A DNA stretch of 64,000 nucleotides from Paracoccaceae bacterium. Its GTDB lineage: Bacteria; Pseudomonadota; Alphaproteobacteria; Rhodobacterales; Rhodobacteraceae. Positions 33,939 through 43,267 of the stretch are shown piece after piece. Under the pieces are notes generated by a model, which was not told where the DNA came from, did no database searches, and saw only the letters and a program-made list of their open reading frames with translations. The DNA lies in assembly GCA_014762635.1 (NCBI GenBank), contig JABURR010000094.1:1-64000 (forward strand). The letters run 5' to 3'. The position numbers and the translations under genes were made by a program. Position 1 is the stretch's first letter. Each line of letters begins with the position of its first letter.

Positions 33939-34552
33939 GCGCGATACCGCGCCATGAACACCTCGACCGCGCCTGCGATGACCCGGTCGATTTCCTCCTG
34001 ACTGACCCCGCTTTTCAGGCCGAGGATCAGCTTGGTGTGGAGCGAGGCCTTGCACAGCTCGGGGAATTGCGCAGCGGCCAGCTCGATATCGTCGATGCGG
34101 AGTTCGCCTGCCGCGACCCGCGCTTCCAGGTATTCGGCCAGCACCGCCTGCGCTCGGGCCGGGCCCGAGGCGTAGAACTCGCGCCCGATCTCGGGGAAGC
34201 GGCCGCTTTCGGCCACCGCGATGCGGAAGGTCTGCAGCCCGAAATCCGAAAACAGGAATTGCACCATGGTCCGGGCCGCGAAGGTCAGCACCTGCTCGGC
34301 GGGCAGGGTCGGATCCACCTTCGAGATCGCGGCATCGGCCTGGCGGCCGCATTCGGTCTTGGCGACTTCCATGAACAGCAGTTTCTTGTCAGGGAAGTAG
34401 CTGTAGAGCGTGGCCTTTGACACGCCTGCCGCCGCGGCGATGGAATCGACCGAGGCGCCTTCGAACCCGTCGCGCATGAAGACCTCGCGCGCGCCTTCGA
34501 GCACCTGGTCGAACTTTCGGCCCCGTTTCACCCCTTCGGTCAATGCGTTCAT
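33935..34552 (-). CDS. TetR/AcrR-family transcriptional regulator
   Basis: 205 residues. The helix-turn-helix is at about residues 30-50 (ASVDSIAAAAGVSKATLYSYFPDKKLLF). The C-terminal ligand/dimerisation domain is of the AefR-like type. Ligand unknown. Divergent from mbfA (144 bp between starts), but the operator seen there fits Irr rather than TetR. The start at 34552 follows a GGGGGA stretch; 34570 is an alternative. Confidence 0.88.
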   Translation of the reverse strand: MNALTEGVKRGRKFDQVLEGAREVFMRDGFEGASVDSIAAAAGVSKATLYSYFPDKKLLFMEVAKTECGRQADAAISKVDPTLPAEQVLTFAARTMVQFLFSDFGLQTFRIAVAESGRFPEIGREFYASGPARAQAVLAEYLEARVAAGELRIDDIELAAAQFPELCKASLHTKLILGLKSGVSQEEIDRVIAGAVEVFMARYRA

Positions 34553-34664
34553 GGATTCCCCCCGAGACAAATCAACATAAACCGATCAGTTCAGTTTCGA
34601 CAAGCGCGCAAGCCCGCTATGATATGGTCGACACGGGGTTGCCCGGGGCTGGAAATAGCATAAC

Positions 34665-34679
34665 TTAGAACTGTTCTAA
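34665..34679. promoter_or_regulatory. Irr-box (ICE)-like inverted repeat upstream of mbfA
   Basis: TTAGAA (34665-34670), CTG, TTCTAA (34674-34679): a perfect palindrome with N3 centre, 17 bp upstream of the mbfA start. It closely resembles the iron-control element TTTAGAA-N3-TTCTAAA bound by Irr in Alphaproteobacteria, and mbfA is a known Irr target. Confidence 0.7.
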
Positions 34680-34696
34680 AAAGAAAGAGGCGACAG

Positions 34697-35674
34697 ATGA
34701 TACCCGGTGTCACGAGTCGAAGACGGTTTTCCGACCTGAGCGAGCAGGAGATCCTGGCGCTCGCGATCTCCTCCGAAGAGGACGACGCACGCATCTACCG
34801 CAGTTATGCCGAGCGGCTGAGAAAGGATTTTCCCTCGTCCGCCAAGATTTTCGATGGCATGGCCGAGGAAGAGGACACCCACCGCCACCGCCTGATCGAG
34901 TTGCACCAGAAACGGTTCGGCGACGTGATCCCGCTGATCCGGCGCGAGCATGTCTCGGGCTATTACGCCCGGCGGCCCGTCTGGCTGGTGGAAAACCTCG
35001 GGCTGGAGCGGATGCGCGAAGAAGCCGAGGCGATGGAGCGTGACGCCGAGCGTTTCTACCGCAAGGCCGCCGAACGGACGAGCGATGCCGACACGCGCAA
35101 GCTTCTGGGCGATCTGGCTGCCGCAGAGGCCAGTCATACCGACAAGGCCGACAAGCTGACCGAGGAACATCTGGACCACGAAGCCAAGGGTCAGGAGGAC
35201 CGCGCCGCGCACCGGCAGTTCGTTCTGACCTGGGTGCAGCCGGGGCTTGCGGGGCTGATGGACGGGTCCGTCTCGACCCTCGCGCCGATCTTCGCGACGG
35301 CCTTTGCCACGCAGGACACCTGGACCACGTTCCTTGTGGGCCTTGCCGCATCCGTGGGGGCGGGGATTTCCATGGGTTTCACCGAAGCCGCGTCGGATGA
35401 TGGGGAACTGTCGGGCCGTGGCTCGCCGTTGAAGCGCGGGCTGGCCAGCGGCGTGATGACGACGCTCGGTGGGTTGGGCCATGCGCTGCCCTACCTGATC
35501 CCGGATTTCTGGACCGCCACGATCACCGCTTTTGTCGTGGTGTTCATCGAGCTTTGGGCGATCGTCTGGATCCAGAACCGCTTCATGGAGACCCCCTTCC
35601 TGCGCGCGACCTTCCAGGTCGTGCTTGGTGGCGCCTTGGTCTTCGCCGCGGGCGTGCTGATCGGCGGGGGCTAG
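34697..35674 (+). CDS. mbfA: membrane-bound ferritin / iron exporter MbfA
   Basis: 325 residues. The N-terminal ferritin-like (erythrin) domain (residues 15-165) carries paired glutamate motifs EEDDARIYRSY, EEEDTHRHRL, EEAEAMERDAERFY and AAEASH. The C-terminal VIT1/CCC1-like membrane domain (about 180-325) begins QPGLAGLMDGSVSTLAPIFA. MbfA exports iron and protects against iron and peroxide stress. The ICE-like box just upstream supports Irr control: repressed when iron is low. Confidence 0.93.
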   Translation: MIPGVTSRRRFSDLSEQEILALAISSEEDDARIYRSYAERLRKDFPSSAKIFDGMAEEEDTHRHRLIELHQKRFGDVIPLIRREHVSGYYARRPVWLVENLGLERMREEAEAMERDAERFYRKAAERTSDADTRKLLGDLAAAEASHTDKADKLTEEHLDHEAKGQEDRAAHRQFVLTWVQPGLAGLMDGSVSTLAPIFATAFATQDTWTTFLVGLAASVGAGISMGFTEAASDDGELSGRGSPLKRGLASGVMTTLGGLGHALPYLIPDFWTATITAFVVVFIELWAIVWIQNRFMETPFLRATFQVVLGGALVFAAGVLIGGG

Positions 35675-35680
35675 GGCCGC

Positions 35681-36904
35681 TCAGGCGGGGGCAAGGCTGC
35701 CCGGCGCGCGCGGCTTCGACCGGATCAGGATCGCCAGAACGATGAGGATATTCAGCATGTTCCAGCCGATCCCGTTCACGAAGGCCAGGAAATACGAGCC
35801 GGTCAGGTCGTAGATCCAGCCCGATATCCAGCCGCCCCCTGCCATCCCGACGATGGTCGCCATGATCACGAAGCCGACCCGCGCGCCGGCCTCTTTCGCG
35901 GGCATGTATTCCCGCACGATCACAGCGTAGCTGGGCACGATCCCGCCCTGGGCCAGGCCGAAGACCAGGCTCACCAGGTAGAGGGAGGTCAGATCGCCCG
36001 CGGGCAGGAACAGGAAGAGCGCGGCGCATTGCAGCACCGAGCCCAGAAGCAGGGTGCGCACCCCGCCCAGCTTGTCGGCCAGAAAGCCCGACGCGAGCCG
36101 CGAGCCGACGCCGCCCAGAAGCATCAGTGACAGCATTTTTGCCCCAGCCTCCGACCCGAAGCCAAGGTCGACGGAATAGGCAACGATATGCGCCTGGGGC
36201 ATGGACATGGCAACACAACAGCCGATTCCGGCAAGACCCAGGAGCAGAGTCAGTTTTCGGGGTGAGAACCCCGCCGTGGCCCTGTTGAGCGCCGCGCGTT
36301 CGGTCGCGATGGCGGATTGCTCTTCGGGCATGGCGCGACGCAGGAAGAGCGACAGCGGCACCATGACGATGACGGCTATTCCCGCCAGTACGAAATAGAC
36401 GGCTCGCCAGCCCTGATCGGCGAGAACGCCGGCAAGAATTGTCGGCCAGATCGCACCCGACAGGTAATTGCCGCTTGCCACGATGGCCATCGCGATGCCC
36501 CGGCGGCGCAGGAACCAGTGCGAGACATCCGCGATCAACGGCCCGAAACTGGCCGCCGTGCCGAAGCCGATCACCAGTTGCAGGAGTGACAGCACCCAGA
36601 TCGCCGGGGCCATGGTGGCCAGTACGAAACCGCCTGAAATCGTGGCCGCGGCCCCCATCAGGCATAGGGTCATCCCGAACCGGTCCGCCGCGCGGCCGAT
36701 CAGCAGGTTGCCCAGCGCGTATCCGATCATCGTGAAGGTGTAGGTCATCGACACGCCCGCGCGGTCGACTCCGAAATCGGCCTGAACCGCAGGCATGATC
36801 ACAACGATCGCCCACATGCCCACGTTCCCCACCACCGCGATCAGCAGCGATACGCCAAGGCGGGTCCAGGAATAGCGGCTGTCGTGAAGGGTGGGCTCGG
36901 TCAT
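35681..36904 (-). CDS. MFS transporter (monocarboxylate/oxalate-formate type)
   Basis: 407 residues with about 12 hydrophobic helices. The MFS cytoplasmic loop motif is GNLLIGRAADRFG, and the second half has RLASGFLADKLGG. The overall pattern (Y-rich TM1-2, ADVSHWFLRRRGIAMAIVASG) fits the monocarboxylate-porter-like MFS branch. Substrate unknown. It is convergent with mbfA, six bases apart, and divergent from accA. Confidence 0.88.
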   Translation of the reverse strand: MTEPTLHDSRYSWTRLGVSLLIAVVGNVGMWAIVVIMPAVQADFGVDRAGVSMTYTFTMIGYALGNLLIGRAADRFGMTLCLMGAAATISGGFVLATMAPAIWVLSLLQLVIGFGTAASFGPLIADVSHWFLRRRGIAMAIVASGNYLSGAIWPTILAGVLADQGWRAVYFVLAGIAVIVMVPLSLFLRRAMPEEQSAIATERAALNRATAGFSPRKLTLLLGLAGIGCCVAMSMPQAHIVAYSVDLGFGSEAGAKMLSLMLLGGVGSRLASGFLADKLGGVRTLLLGSVLQCAALFLFLPAGDLTSLYLVSLVFGLAQGGIVPSYAVIVREYMPAKEAGARVGFVIMATIVGMAGGGWISGWIYDLTGSYFLAFVNGIGWNMLNILIVLAILIRSKPRAPGSLAPA

Positions 36905-37013
36905 GGCGCGACGCTAGTGCGGGGTTTTGCCACTGTCCATCTGCATTGTCGCGCGTGGTTGCATTGGCCCCGACACAAAGCCATAACGAGGGCCGAACGA
37001 TGTGGAGCGACCC

Positions 37014-37976
37014 ATGACCAACTATCTGGAGTTCGAGAAGCCGCTGGCCGAGATCGAGGGCAAAGCAGAGGAACTGCGTGCCCTTGCCCGAGCCAACCCG
37101 GATATGGATGTGGAGAAGGAGGCGGCGGGCCTCGACAAGAAGGCCGCCGACATGCTGAAGGATCTCTACAAGAACCTCACCCCCTGGCGGAAATGCCAGG
37201 TGGCGCGGCATCCCGACCGGCCCCATTGCAAGGATTACATCGACGCGCTCTTCACCGAGTACACGCCTTTGGCGGGCGACCGGAACTTCGCCGACGACCA
37301 CGCGGTGATGGGCGGGCTTGCGCGGCTGTATGGTACCCCGGTCATGGTGATCGGCCACGAGAAGGGCCACGACACAAAAAGCCGGATCGAACGCAACTTC
37401 GGCATGGCGCGCCCCGAAGGCTATCGCAAGGCGATCCGCCTGATGGAGATGGCGCATCGTTTCAAGCTGCCGGTGATCACTCTTGTCGATACCCCCGGCG
37501 CCTACCCGGGCAAGGGCGCGGAGGAACGCGGCCAGTCCGAGGCCATCGCGCGCTCGACCGAGAAATGCCTGCAGATCGGCGTGCCGCTCATTTCGGTCAT
37601 CATCGGCGAAGGCGGTTCCGGCGGGGCGGTGGCCTTTGCCACGGCGAATCGCGTGGCGATGCTGGAACATTCGGTCTACTCGGTTATCAGCCCCGAGGGC
37701 TGCGCCTCGATCCTGTGGAAGGATTCCGAGAAGATGCGCGAGGCCGCCGAGGCGCTGCGCCTCACCGCGCAGGACCTCGAGAAGCTCGGTGTGATCGACA
37801 AGATCATCCCCGAGCCCCTGGGCGGCGCCCAGCGCGACCGCAAGGGCACGATCGAGTCGGTGGGCAAGGCGCTCGAGGTGATGCTGAAGGACCTGTCCAA
37901 GCGCACCCCGCAGCAGCTTATTCAGGATCGCCGCAAGAAGTTCCTCGGGATGGGATCGAAGGGCCTCGCCGCCTGA
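37014..37976 (+). CDS. accA: acetyl-CoA carboxylase carboxyltransferase subunit alpha
   Basis: 320 residues. Alpha subunit of the carboxyltransferase that transfers CO2 from biotin carboxyl carrier protein to acetyl-CoA in fatty-acid synthesis. Signatures: [14 protein letters not shown] at the N-terminus, [23 protein letters not shown], and [19 protein letters not shown] with the oxyanion glycines. accB, accC and accD are elsewhere. The stop is directly followed by the stop of the convergent RNase T2 gene. Confidence 0.96.
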   Translation: MTNYLEFEKPLAEIEGKAEELRALARANPDMDVEKEAAGLDKKAADMLKDLYKNLTPWRKCQVARHPDRPHCKDYIDALFTEYTPLAGDRNFADDHAVMGGLARLYGTPVMVIGHEKGHDTKSRIERNFGMARPEGYRKAIRLMEMAHRFKLPVITLVDTPGAYPGKGAEERGQSEAIARSTEKCLQIGVPLISVIIGEGGSGGAVAFATANRVAMLEHSVYSVISPEGCASILWKDSEKMREAAEALRLTAQDLEKLGVIDKIIPEPLGGAQRDRKGTIESVGKALEVMLKDLSKRTPQQLIQDRRKKFLGMGSKGLAA

Positions 37977-38621
37977 TCAGCGCAGCGGCGCGAAGTAGGC
38001 ATCCCGCATCGTGCAGTCGCGCGCCACGTCCGGCGCGCAATCGCGCGGAGCCAGCTCCCGCGTCAGGCAAATCCGCACCTCCTGGATCTGCCCCGATTTG
38101 CAGGTGACCGTCAGTCTTTCATCCGAAAGGCCGGGATTTTCCTTCAGGAACGCCTCTTCCACCACCTCTGCAGGCAGGCGCACCGGCCGGGTGAGCTTGC
38201 GGAACACCTCGGGCCGGGTCACGGCCTCATAGGCGCTGCGGGCGGCGTCGAAATAACTCTCGGCGTCCAGCCCCGAACAGCGCCCGTGCTTCTTCCACTG
38301 GTACCAGGCCGACCCGGCACTGCCCATGATATCGGTCATCGCGGCGGTTTCCGCGCGGGTCGCTTCGCGATGGGGCGTGCTGCAATAGCTGGGCCAGCCA
38401 TCCTCGTATTGTGGCCAGAGCCCGTGCAGCACCCAGCCCGCGCCGCTATCCTCGGAACATTGCTCCGCGCCGCGCGCGTCGCCTTCCAGCGCGCACCAGT
38501 TGGGCGACCAGCTCAGCGCCAGCAGGTAGTAGTCGAAATCGCCTGCCCGCTCGCCCTCGGCATGCGAAATTTGGGCAAATGCTGTGATGCAGTAGCCGAG
38601 TATAAGAGAAAATGTCCGCAC
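37977..38621 (-). CDS. secreted ribonuclease T2 family protein
   Basis: 214 residues with signal peptide (cleavage near HAEGE). The two T2 active-site motifs are intact: VLHGLWPQYED (CAS I) and QWKKHGRCSGLD (CAS II), with disulfide cysteines around them. It degrades RNA in periplasm or medium, probably for nutrient scavenging. GTG start 38621 with AGGA upstream. Next to the low-GC asparagine-synthetase-like gene on the same strand, only three bases away. Confidence 0.92.
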   Translation of the reverse strand: MRTFSLILGYCITAFAQISHAEGERAGDFDYYLLALSWSPNWCALEGDARGAEQCSEDSGAGWVLHGLWPQYEDGWPSYCSTPHREATRAETAAMTDIMGSAGSAWYQWKKHGRCSGLDAESYFDAARSAYEAVTRPEVFRKLTRPVRLPAEVVEEAFLKENPGLSDERLTVTCKSGQIQEVRICLTRELAPRDCAPDVARDCTMRDAYFAPLR

Positions 38622-38624
38622 CTT

Positions 38625-40106
38625 TCATTCCTGCATGCTGGGTGACGGGATCAAATCCTTTGCGCGTGGTGCTTCTTGAAAACTCACCAAAGATCGCTTG
38701 ATCACGCGTTCATGGCAAGTTGCAGTGATGCGGAGTTTCGGATCAAGCCGCATAGTTAGCTCGATTGTTTTGCGTCCGCAAAATGGTGCGACATAGAAAT
38801 GTCGTGGAAATCCATAAAAGCCGGGCTGCGTATTGCTCAGGAAGTTTTCCAAATAGCTGAAATCGTGAACACGAAAGCGCGCCCCCTTCGGCAAACTCTC
38901 GTACCACTGCTCAAGTTCGGACATGCGCGCACGCAGGCCTTCTTCGCTAAACCTGCCAAGGTGTAATCGCGCCAGGATATGTCGGTAGTTTGGGCGTGCC
39001 ATAGTACGCCATCGTGGGTACCATTGAGCATTAAGCAACTCGATCATGTTCCCGCGCAGCATCACTTGGTCTCTTGGCAAGCGGTCCGGAAGCCCGGCGA
39101 TCAAATCCAGACGTGGGCCACTGATTGAACCGGTCGCAAATCGGAAAGAACGGATACGTTGTCGTCGTTTGAAGCGGCTTTCTCGTTCCACCACCTCGGG
39201 ATCGTCCACGGAGATTCTTTGAAAAGGAATACCAAGCTTTTCGGAAACCAAATCAGCCGACCTTGAGTCGAATTCGGAAATCCAATTGTGAACAAACGTG
39301 AAAGCCATCGTGCAGCTTCGAATGTCTTCTCCAGTCGCGGCAACCAAGAAGCGAGAGTCGCGGCCACCGGACATGGATAGAAGGGTCTCCCGGCTCCGAA
39401 TGATAGCTGACGCGGTTCTTGCAACCGAAGCGGCGATCATGTCGACGACCTCGTCAGACGACAGACTGCCAGTTTCGAACACATGGTCTGGAGATGGCCA
39501 ATAGCGGTACGTCTCGAATGAACCCAAATCAAGATAGTGGTTCGCAATTAGCCGACGAACATTCGCATCACAGGTATAGCCAAGTCCGTAGTTCGACTGA
39601 CCCCCTCGGATTGCAACGGCGTCAAAAGTCGGAGTGGGTTCTACCTCGCGGTCTAGAACCAAGAAGGTGGTTGAGCCGACGGTTTTAGTAGTCGCATCAT
39701 AGACTACGCCAAGGCTTGCCGCTGGATCCGGATAGACACGTTCCATGCCTTCCTCGCGGCAAATGATCACAAACCTGCCGCTTAGGAATTCGAAAAAGGC
39801 CTCGATCTTCTCGAAAGCCGTCGTTCCAGGCTCGGAAACCACCTCCCGAGCCCCCAATATCCCTTTTGTCTCGTGTACGGCCACTCCGAGCAAAATGCCG
39901 ATGCAGATGCCCTTCGTGTCGGTCAGTAGGCAACGAGGAAGAGAGCTTCCGATATACAGAGACCACAGGCCAAGTTCCAATTTCTTGAAATCACTAATTT
40001 CAAGGTTCTTGTTCTTCGTAAGAACAAACTGGTTTGCGAAGAGATCATCGAAGTCGAGCCCCGAGATGTCGCACCGACGCTTCGCCAAAGGCACTCCGGT
40101 AATCAA
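38625..40106 (-). CDS. asparagine synthetase-like ATP-pyrophosphatase, probably acquired
   Basis: 493 residues. The synthetase-type PP-loop LSMSGGRDSRFLVAA at about residue 243 (SGGxDS) is intact, followed by an asparagine-synthase C-terminal fold. The N-terminal part has a degenerate class II glutaminase fold without the N-terminal cysteine, so it would use free ammonia or another amine. TTG start at 40106 after AGGGAG; no ATG/GTG is available in frame before the upstream stop. GC is clearly lower than neighbours (near 50%) and codon use differs, pointing to horizontal transfer. Similar SGGRDSR proteins occur in surface-polysaccharide and peptide-tailoring clusters, but no such genes are adjacent. 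Confidence 0.72.
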   Translation of the reverse strand: MITGVPLAKRRCDISGLDFDDLFANQFVLTKNKNLEISDFKKLELGLWSLYIGSSLPRCLLTDTKGICIGILLGVAVHETKGILGAREVVSEPGTTAFEKIEAFFEFLSGRFVIICREEGMERVYPDPAASLGVVYDATTKTVGSTTFLVLDREVEPTPTFDAVAIRGGQSNYGLGYTCDANVRRLIANHYLDLGSFETYRYWPSPDHVFETGSLSSDEVVDMIAASVARTASAIIRSRETLLSMSGGRDSRFLVAATGEDIRSCTMAFTFVHNWISEFDSRSADLVSEKLGIPFQRISVDDPEVVERESRFKRRQRIRSFRFATGSISGPRLDLIAGLPDRLPRDQVMLRGNMIELLNAQWYPRWRTMARPNYRHILARLHLGRFSEEGLRARMSELEQWYESLPKGARFRVHDFSYLENFLSNTQPGFYGFPRHFYVAPFCGRKTIELTMRLDPKLRITATCHERVIKRSLVSFQEAPRAKDLIPSPSMQE

Positions 40107-40304
40107 TGGCTGCTCCCTACAAGTTTTCTGTCGCAGACGAGCGCTGAAGCCTCATCGCGGCGACGCAAATTCGGCCCGCATTTTCTCTTTTCTCCGGACG
40201 CGAGGATGACTATATACGCGTCAACTTCCCTGAAAACGTGGTAAGGGTCCAGATGGGCCAGCCGTTTTCCCGGCACGGAAGCATATTGTCGAAGGAGACG
40301 TGAG

Positions 40305-41045
40305 ATGTCGAAACCAATCATGGCAAAAGCGACCGCCGTCTGGCTGGTGGACAACACCACTCTGACGTTCAAGCAGATCTCGGATTTCTGCGGTCTTCAT
40401 GAGCTCGAGGTTCAGGGCATCGCCGATGGTGACGTCGCCACCGGCGTGAAGGGTTTCGACCCGATCGCCAACAACCAGCTTGAGCAATCCGAGATCGACA
40501 AGGCAGAGGCCGACCCGCTCCACAAGCTGAAGCTCAAGTTCAACCCCGCCGCCGTGGGCGAGGAAAAGCGCCGTGGCCCGCGCTACACGCCACTGTCCAA
40601 GCGCCAGGACCGCCCGGCCGCGATCCTGTGGCTGGTGAAGTTCCACCCGGAACTGACCGATGGCCAGGTTTCCAAGCTGGTTGGCACCACCAAGCCGACC
40701 ATCCAGGCGATCCGCGAGCGCACCCACTGGAACATCTCGAACATCCAGCCGATCGACCCGGTGGCGCTGGGCCTGTGCAAGCAATCCGAACTGGATTCCG
40801 CGGTGCAGAAGGCCGCCAAGCGCAAGGCCGCCGAGGGCTCGGTGATGACCGATGACGAGCGCCGCAAGCTGGTGACGACCGAACAGTCGCTCGGCATGGA
40901 GACGGAGCCCAAGATCCCGACCGCGATCTCGGGGCTGGAAACTTTCTCGCTCAGCGATGACGACGAGAAGGAAGACGCGATTCCCGACGCGGACAGCTTC
41001 TTCAACCTCCCCAACGATGTTGAGGACGACGAAGACGAGGATTGA
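40305..41045 (+). CDS. cell-cycle transcriptional regulator TrcR (DUF1013)
   Basis: 246 residues, characteristic of Alphaproteobacteria. The N-terminal half contains the DUF1013 core (ATAVWLVDNTTLTFKQISDFCGLHELEVQGIADG) and the LVGTTKPTIQAIRERTHWN segment, followed by an acidic tail (DDDEKED ... DVEDDEDED). It is named TrcR in current annotation and linked to cell-cycle transcription; the mechanism is not well known. AAGGAG precedes ATG 40305. A terminator follows. Confidence 0.93.
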   Translation: MSKPIMAKATAVWLVDNTTLTFKQISDFCGLHELEVQGIADGDVATGVKGFDPIANNQLEQSEIDKAEADPLHKLKLKFNPAAVGEEKRRGPRYTPLSKRQDRPAAILWLVKFHPELTDGQVSKLVGTTKPTIQAIRERTHWNISNIQPIDPVALGLCKQSELDSAVQKAAKRKAAEGSVMTDDERRKLVTTEQSLGMETEPKIPTAISGLETFSLSDDDEKEDAIPDADSFFNLPNDVEDDEDED

Positions 41046-41067
41046 TCTTCGCCTCGGACACAGATTG

Positions 41068-41095
41068 AAAACCCCGGTCCCGCGCCGGGGTTTTT
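41068..41095 (+). terminator. terminator after trcR
   Basis: AAAACCCCGG / CCGGGG with seven-base loop then five T; 22 bp after the trcR stop. Confidence 0.8.
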
Positions 41096-41160
41096 CTTTT
41101 GCGCCAATAGCCTGAGCCGTGTCAGAACATGCAGGACGAAACCGGCGGAAGGGCAAGCCG

Positions 41161-42303
41161 ATGCATGTTGCAGTGATCGGGCGGGGGCTCATCGGAAGCG
41201 CGGCGGCGCGGCACCTGGCCCGGGCGGGGCACGAGGTGACGCTGATCGGACCGGATGAGCCGGAAGCGCTGGAAACCCACCGGGGCGTCTTCGGCAGCCA
41301 TTACGACGAAGGCCGGATCACCCGTGGCATCGACCCCTACCCGTTCTGGAGCCGCGTCAGCCGCGCCTCCATCGCCCGCTACGGAGAGATCGAGACCGAC
41401 AGCGGCATCCGGTTTTATACCGAGCGGGGCATCCTGATGGCGGGCCCAGAAGGCGGTGAGCCCATTCGCAACGTGGGCCGGGTGGCCGAGGCCTCGGGCA
41501 TTCCCTGCGAACAATTGGGCGACGCGGCGCTCGCCTCGCGATTCCCGTGGTTCCACTTCCCCGAAGGCACGTTGGGCTACCACGAAACGAAGGACTCCGG
41601 CTTCATCAGCCCGCGTGCGCTGGTCCAGGCGCAGGGTATCGCCGCCGAAAAGGCCGGCGCACGGATCGTTGCCGCCACGGCCACCGGGTTTCACGAGACA
41701 GGCGGCGGCGTGGAGGTCGAGACTGACGGCGGCACGATCACGGCCGATGAGCTTCTGATCGCGGCCGGGGGGTTCACCAACGGACTGCTGGACGAGGCGC
41801 TGCCGCTTTCTGTTCTGGCGCGCACGGTGGCGCTCTTTGAACTAGATGGGGCGGAGGTCGCGCGCCTGAAGGGCATGCCGCCTCTGATATACCTCTACCC
41901 TTCGGGCGAGGACCCCTACCTGCTGCCGCCGATCCTCTATCCCGATGGGCGCTGGTATCTGAAGCTCGGCGGGGACCGGGTGGATTTGCGGCTGGAGACC
42001 GAGCAGGACCGGCGCGACTGGTTCCGCTCGGGCGGCTCGGCCGAAGTGGGCGAGATGCTTACCGCCCAGATACGCGACCGTATCCCGGGCCTCGCCATCC
42101 GCTCGATCCACGTGAAGCCCTGCGTGACCACCTACACCCCCAGCAACCACCCGATCATCGACCGTCTTGGCCCCCGGGTCTCGGTCGCCGTGGGCGGCTG
42201 CGGGCGCGGGGCGAAATGCAGTGACGAGCTGGGCCGCCTCGGTGCCGAAGCCGCGCTGGGCCGCTGTGACCCGGACTTGGCGCTGGGTGCGGTGGGCAGC
42301 TAG
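41161..42303 (+). CDS. FAD-dependent amino-acid/sarcosine oxidase family protein (DAO fold)
   Basis: 380 residues. The dinucleotide-binding motif [24 protein letters not shown] opens the protein. The second DAO motif GAR-V near 170, [10 protein letters not shown], and the C-terminal [18 protein letters not shown] support a monomeric sarcosine-oxidase-like enzyme. Substrate unknown. The start at 41161 was preferred over 41119 as it begins directly with the FAD motif. Its end overlaps by four bases the stop of convergent recR. Confidence 0.9.
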   Translation: MHVAVIGRGLIGSAAARHLARAGHEVTLIGPDEPEALETHRGVFGSHYDEGRITRGIDPYPFWSRVSRASIARYGEIETDSGIRFYTERGILMAGPEGGEPIRNVGRVAEASGIPCEQLGDAALASRFPWFHFPEGTLGYHETKDSGFISPRALVQAQGIAAEKAGARIVAATATGFHETGGGVEVETDGGTITADELLIAAGGFTNGLLDEALPLSVLARTVALFELDGAEVARLKGMPPLIYLYPSGEDPYLLPPILYPDGRWYLKLGGDRVDLRLETEQDRRDWFRSGGSAEVGEMLTAQIRDRIPGLAIRSIHVKPCVTTYTPSNHPIIDRLGPRVSVAVGGCGRGAKCSDELGRLGAEAALGRCDPDLALGAVGS

Positions 42304-42899
42304 AACGCCTTGCGCGCCTTGAGCGCGGCGGAGATGGTTCCGTCATCCAGGTAGTCGAGCTCGCCGCCAATGGGCACGCCCTGGGCCAGCGAGGTGACGC
42401 TGACGCCCATGCCTTCCAGCGCTTCGGCGATGTAATGGGCGGTGGTCTGGCCGTCGACCGTGGCGTTCAGGGCCAGGATCACCTCGGCGATCCCCTCGGC
42501 CCGGACCCGATCCACCAGTTTGGGGATGCGTAATTCTTCCGGCCCGATGGCATCGAGCGCCGAGAGCGTGCCGCCCAGCACGTGATAGCGCCCGTGGAAG
42601 ACCTGCCCACGCTCCATCGCCCAGAGGTCGGCCACGTCCTCGACCACGCAGATCTCGCCGGTGGCGCGTTTCTCGGAGCGGCAGATGTCGCAGATGTCCG
42701 AGGTGCCGATATTCCCGCAATTCAGGCATTCCCGCGCGGTTTCGGCCACCTGCTGCATCGCCTTGGCCAGCGGCATCATCACCGCTCCGCGCTTCTTGAT
42801 CAGGTGCAGCACCGCGCGGCGGGCCGAGCGTGGCCCGAGGCCCGGAAGCCGGGCCATCAGGTCGATCAGCGCCTCGATATCGCGGGTGGCCTCGGTCAT
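42300..42899 (-). CDS. recR: recombination mediator protein RecR
   Basis: 199 residues. It loads RecA at gaps together with RecF/RecO. It contains the helix-hairpin-helix [19 protein letters not shown] (here [11 protein letters not shown]), the four-cysteine zinc module [16 protein letters not shown], and the Toprim core [13 protein letters not shown] ... [21 protein letters not shown]. Downstream gene of the dnaX-ybaB-recR operon. Confidence 0.96.
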   Translation of the reverse strand: MTEATRDIEALIDLMARLPGLGPRSARRAVLHLIKKRGAVMMPLAKAMQQVAETARECLNCGNIGTSDICDICRSEKRATGEICVVEDVADLWAMERGQVFHGRYHVLGGTLSALDAIGPEELRIPKLVDRVRAEGIAEVILALNATVDGQTTAHYIAEALEGMGVSVTSLAQGVPIGGELDYLDDGTISAALKARKAF

Positions 42900-42912
42900 G
42901 GGGAAACGGTCC

Positions 42913-43257
42913 TCAGAACGGCAGGTTCATCCCCGGCGGCAGGCCGAGGCCCTCGGTCAGCTTCTGCATCTCCTGCTGGCTGCGCTCGGCGGCCTTGGCC
43001 TGGGCGTCCTTGATCGCGGCAAGGATCAGGTCCTCGACCACTTCCTTTTCGTCGGGGTTGAAGATCGACGGGTCGATGTCGAGCCCGGTCAGAACACCCT
43101 TGGCGGTGGCGGTGGCCTTTACCAGCCCGGCCCCGGATTCGCCGGTCACGGTGAGGCTCTCGAGCTGCTCCTGCATCTCGGCCATCTTGGTCTGCATGTC
43201 CTGTGCGGCCTTCATCATCTTGGCCATGTCGCCAAGCCCGCCCAAACCTTTCATCAT
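42913..43257 (-). CDS. YbaB/EbfC-family nucleoid-associated protein
   Basis: 114 residues. The family core is [39 protein letters not shown], and the C-terminal segment is rich in M, Q and K. It binds DNA as a homodimer. The start at 43257 is set by GAGGAG seven bases upstream. It sits between dnaX and recR, the usual gene order. Confidence 0.94.
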   Translation of the reverse strand: MMKGLGGLGDMAKMMKAAQDMQTKMAEMQEQLESLTVTGESGAGLVKATATAKGVLTGLDIDPSIFNPDEKEVVEDLILAAIKDAQAKAAERSQQEMQKLTEGLGLPPGMNLPF

Positions 43258-43267
43258 GTCGCGCTCC

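Noticed and set aside
32970-34352. A 460-codon minus-strand frame overlapping GNAT, NYN and TetR
   Set aside because: It has no domain signatures and lies antisense to three genes with clear motifs.
35583-37670. A 695-codon minus-strand open frame across the MFS and accA genes
   Set aside because: It is an out-of-frame shadow; the real MFS and AccA frames carry their family motifs.
40103-40321. A 72-codon minus-strand frame ending at the start of the asparagine-synthetase-like gene (TTGA overlap)
   Set aside because: It overlaps the trcR start antisense, has no SD and no recognisable features; considered as a RiPP precursor but lacks a core/leader pattern.
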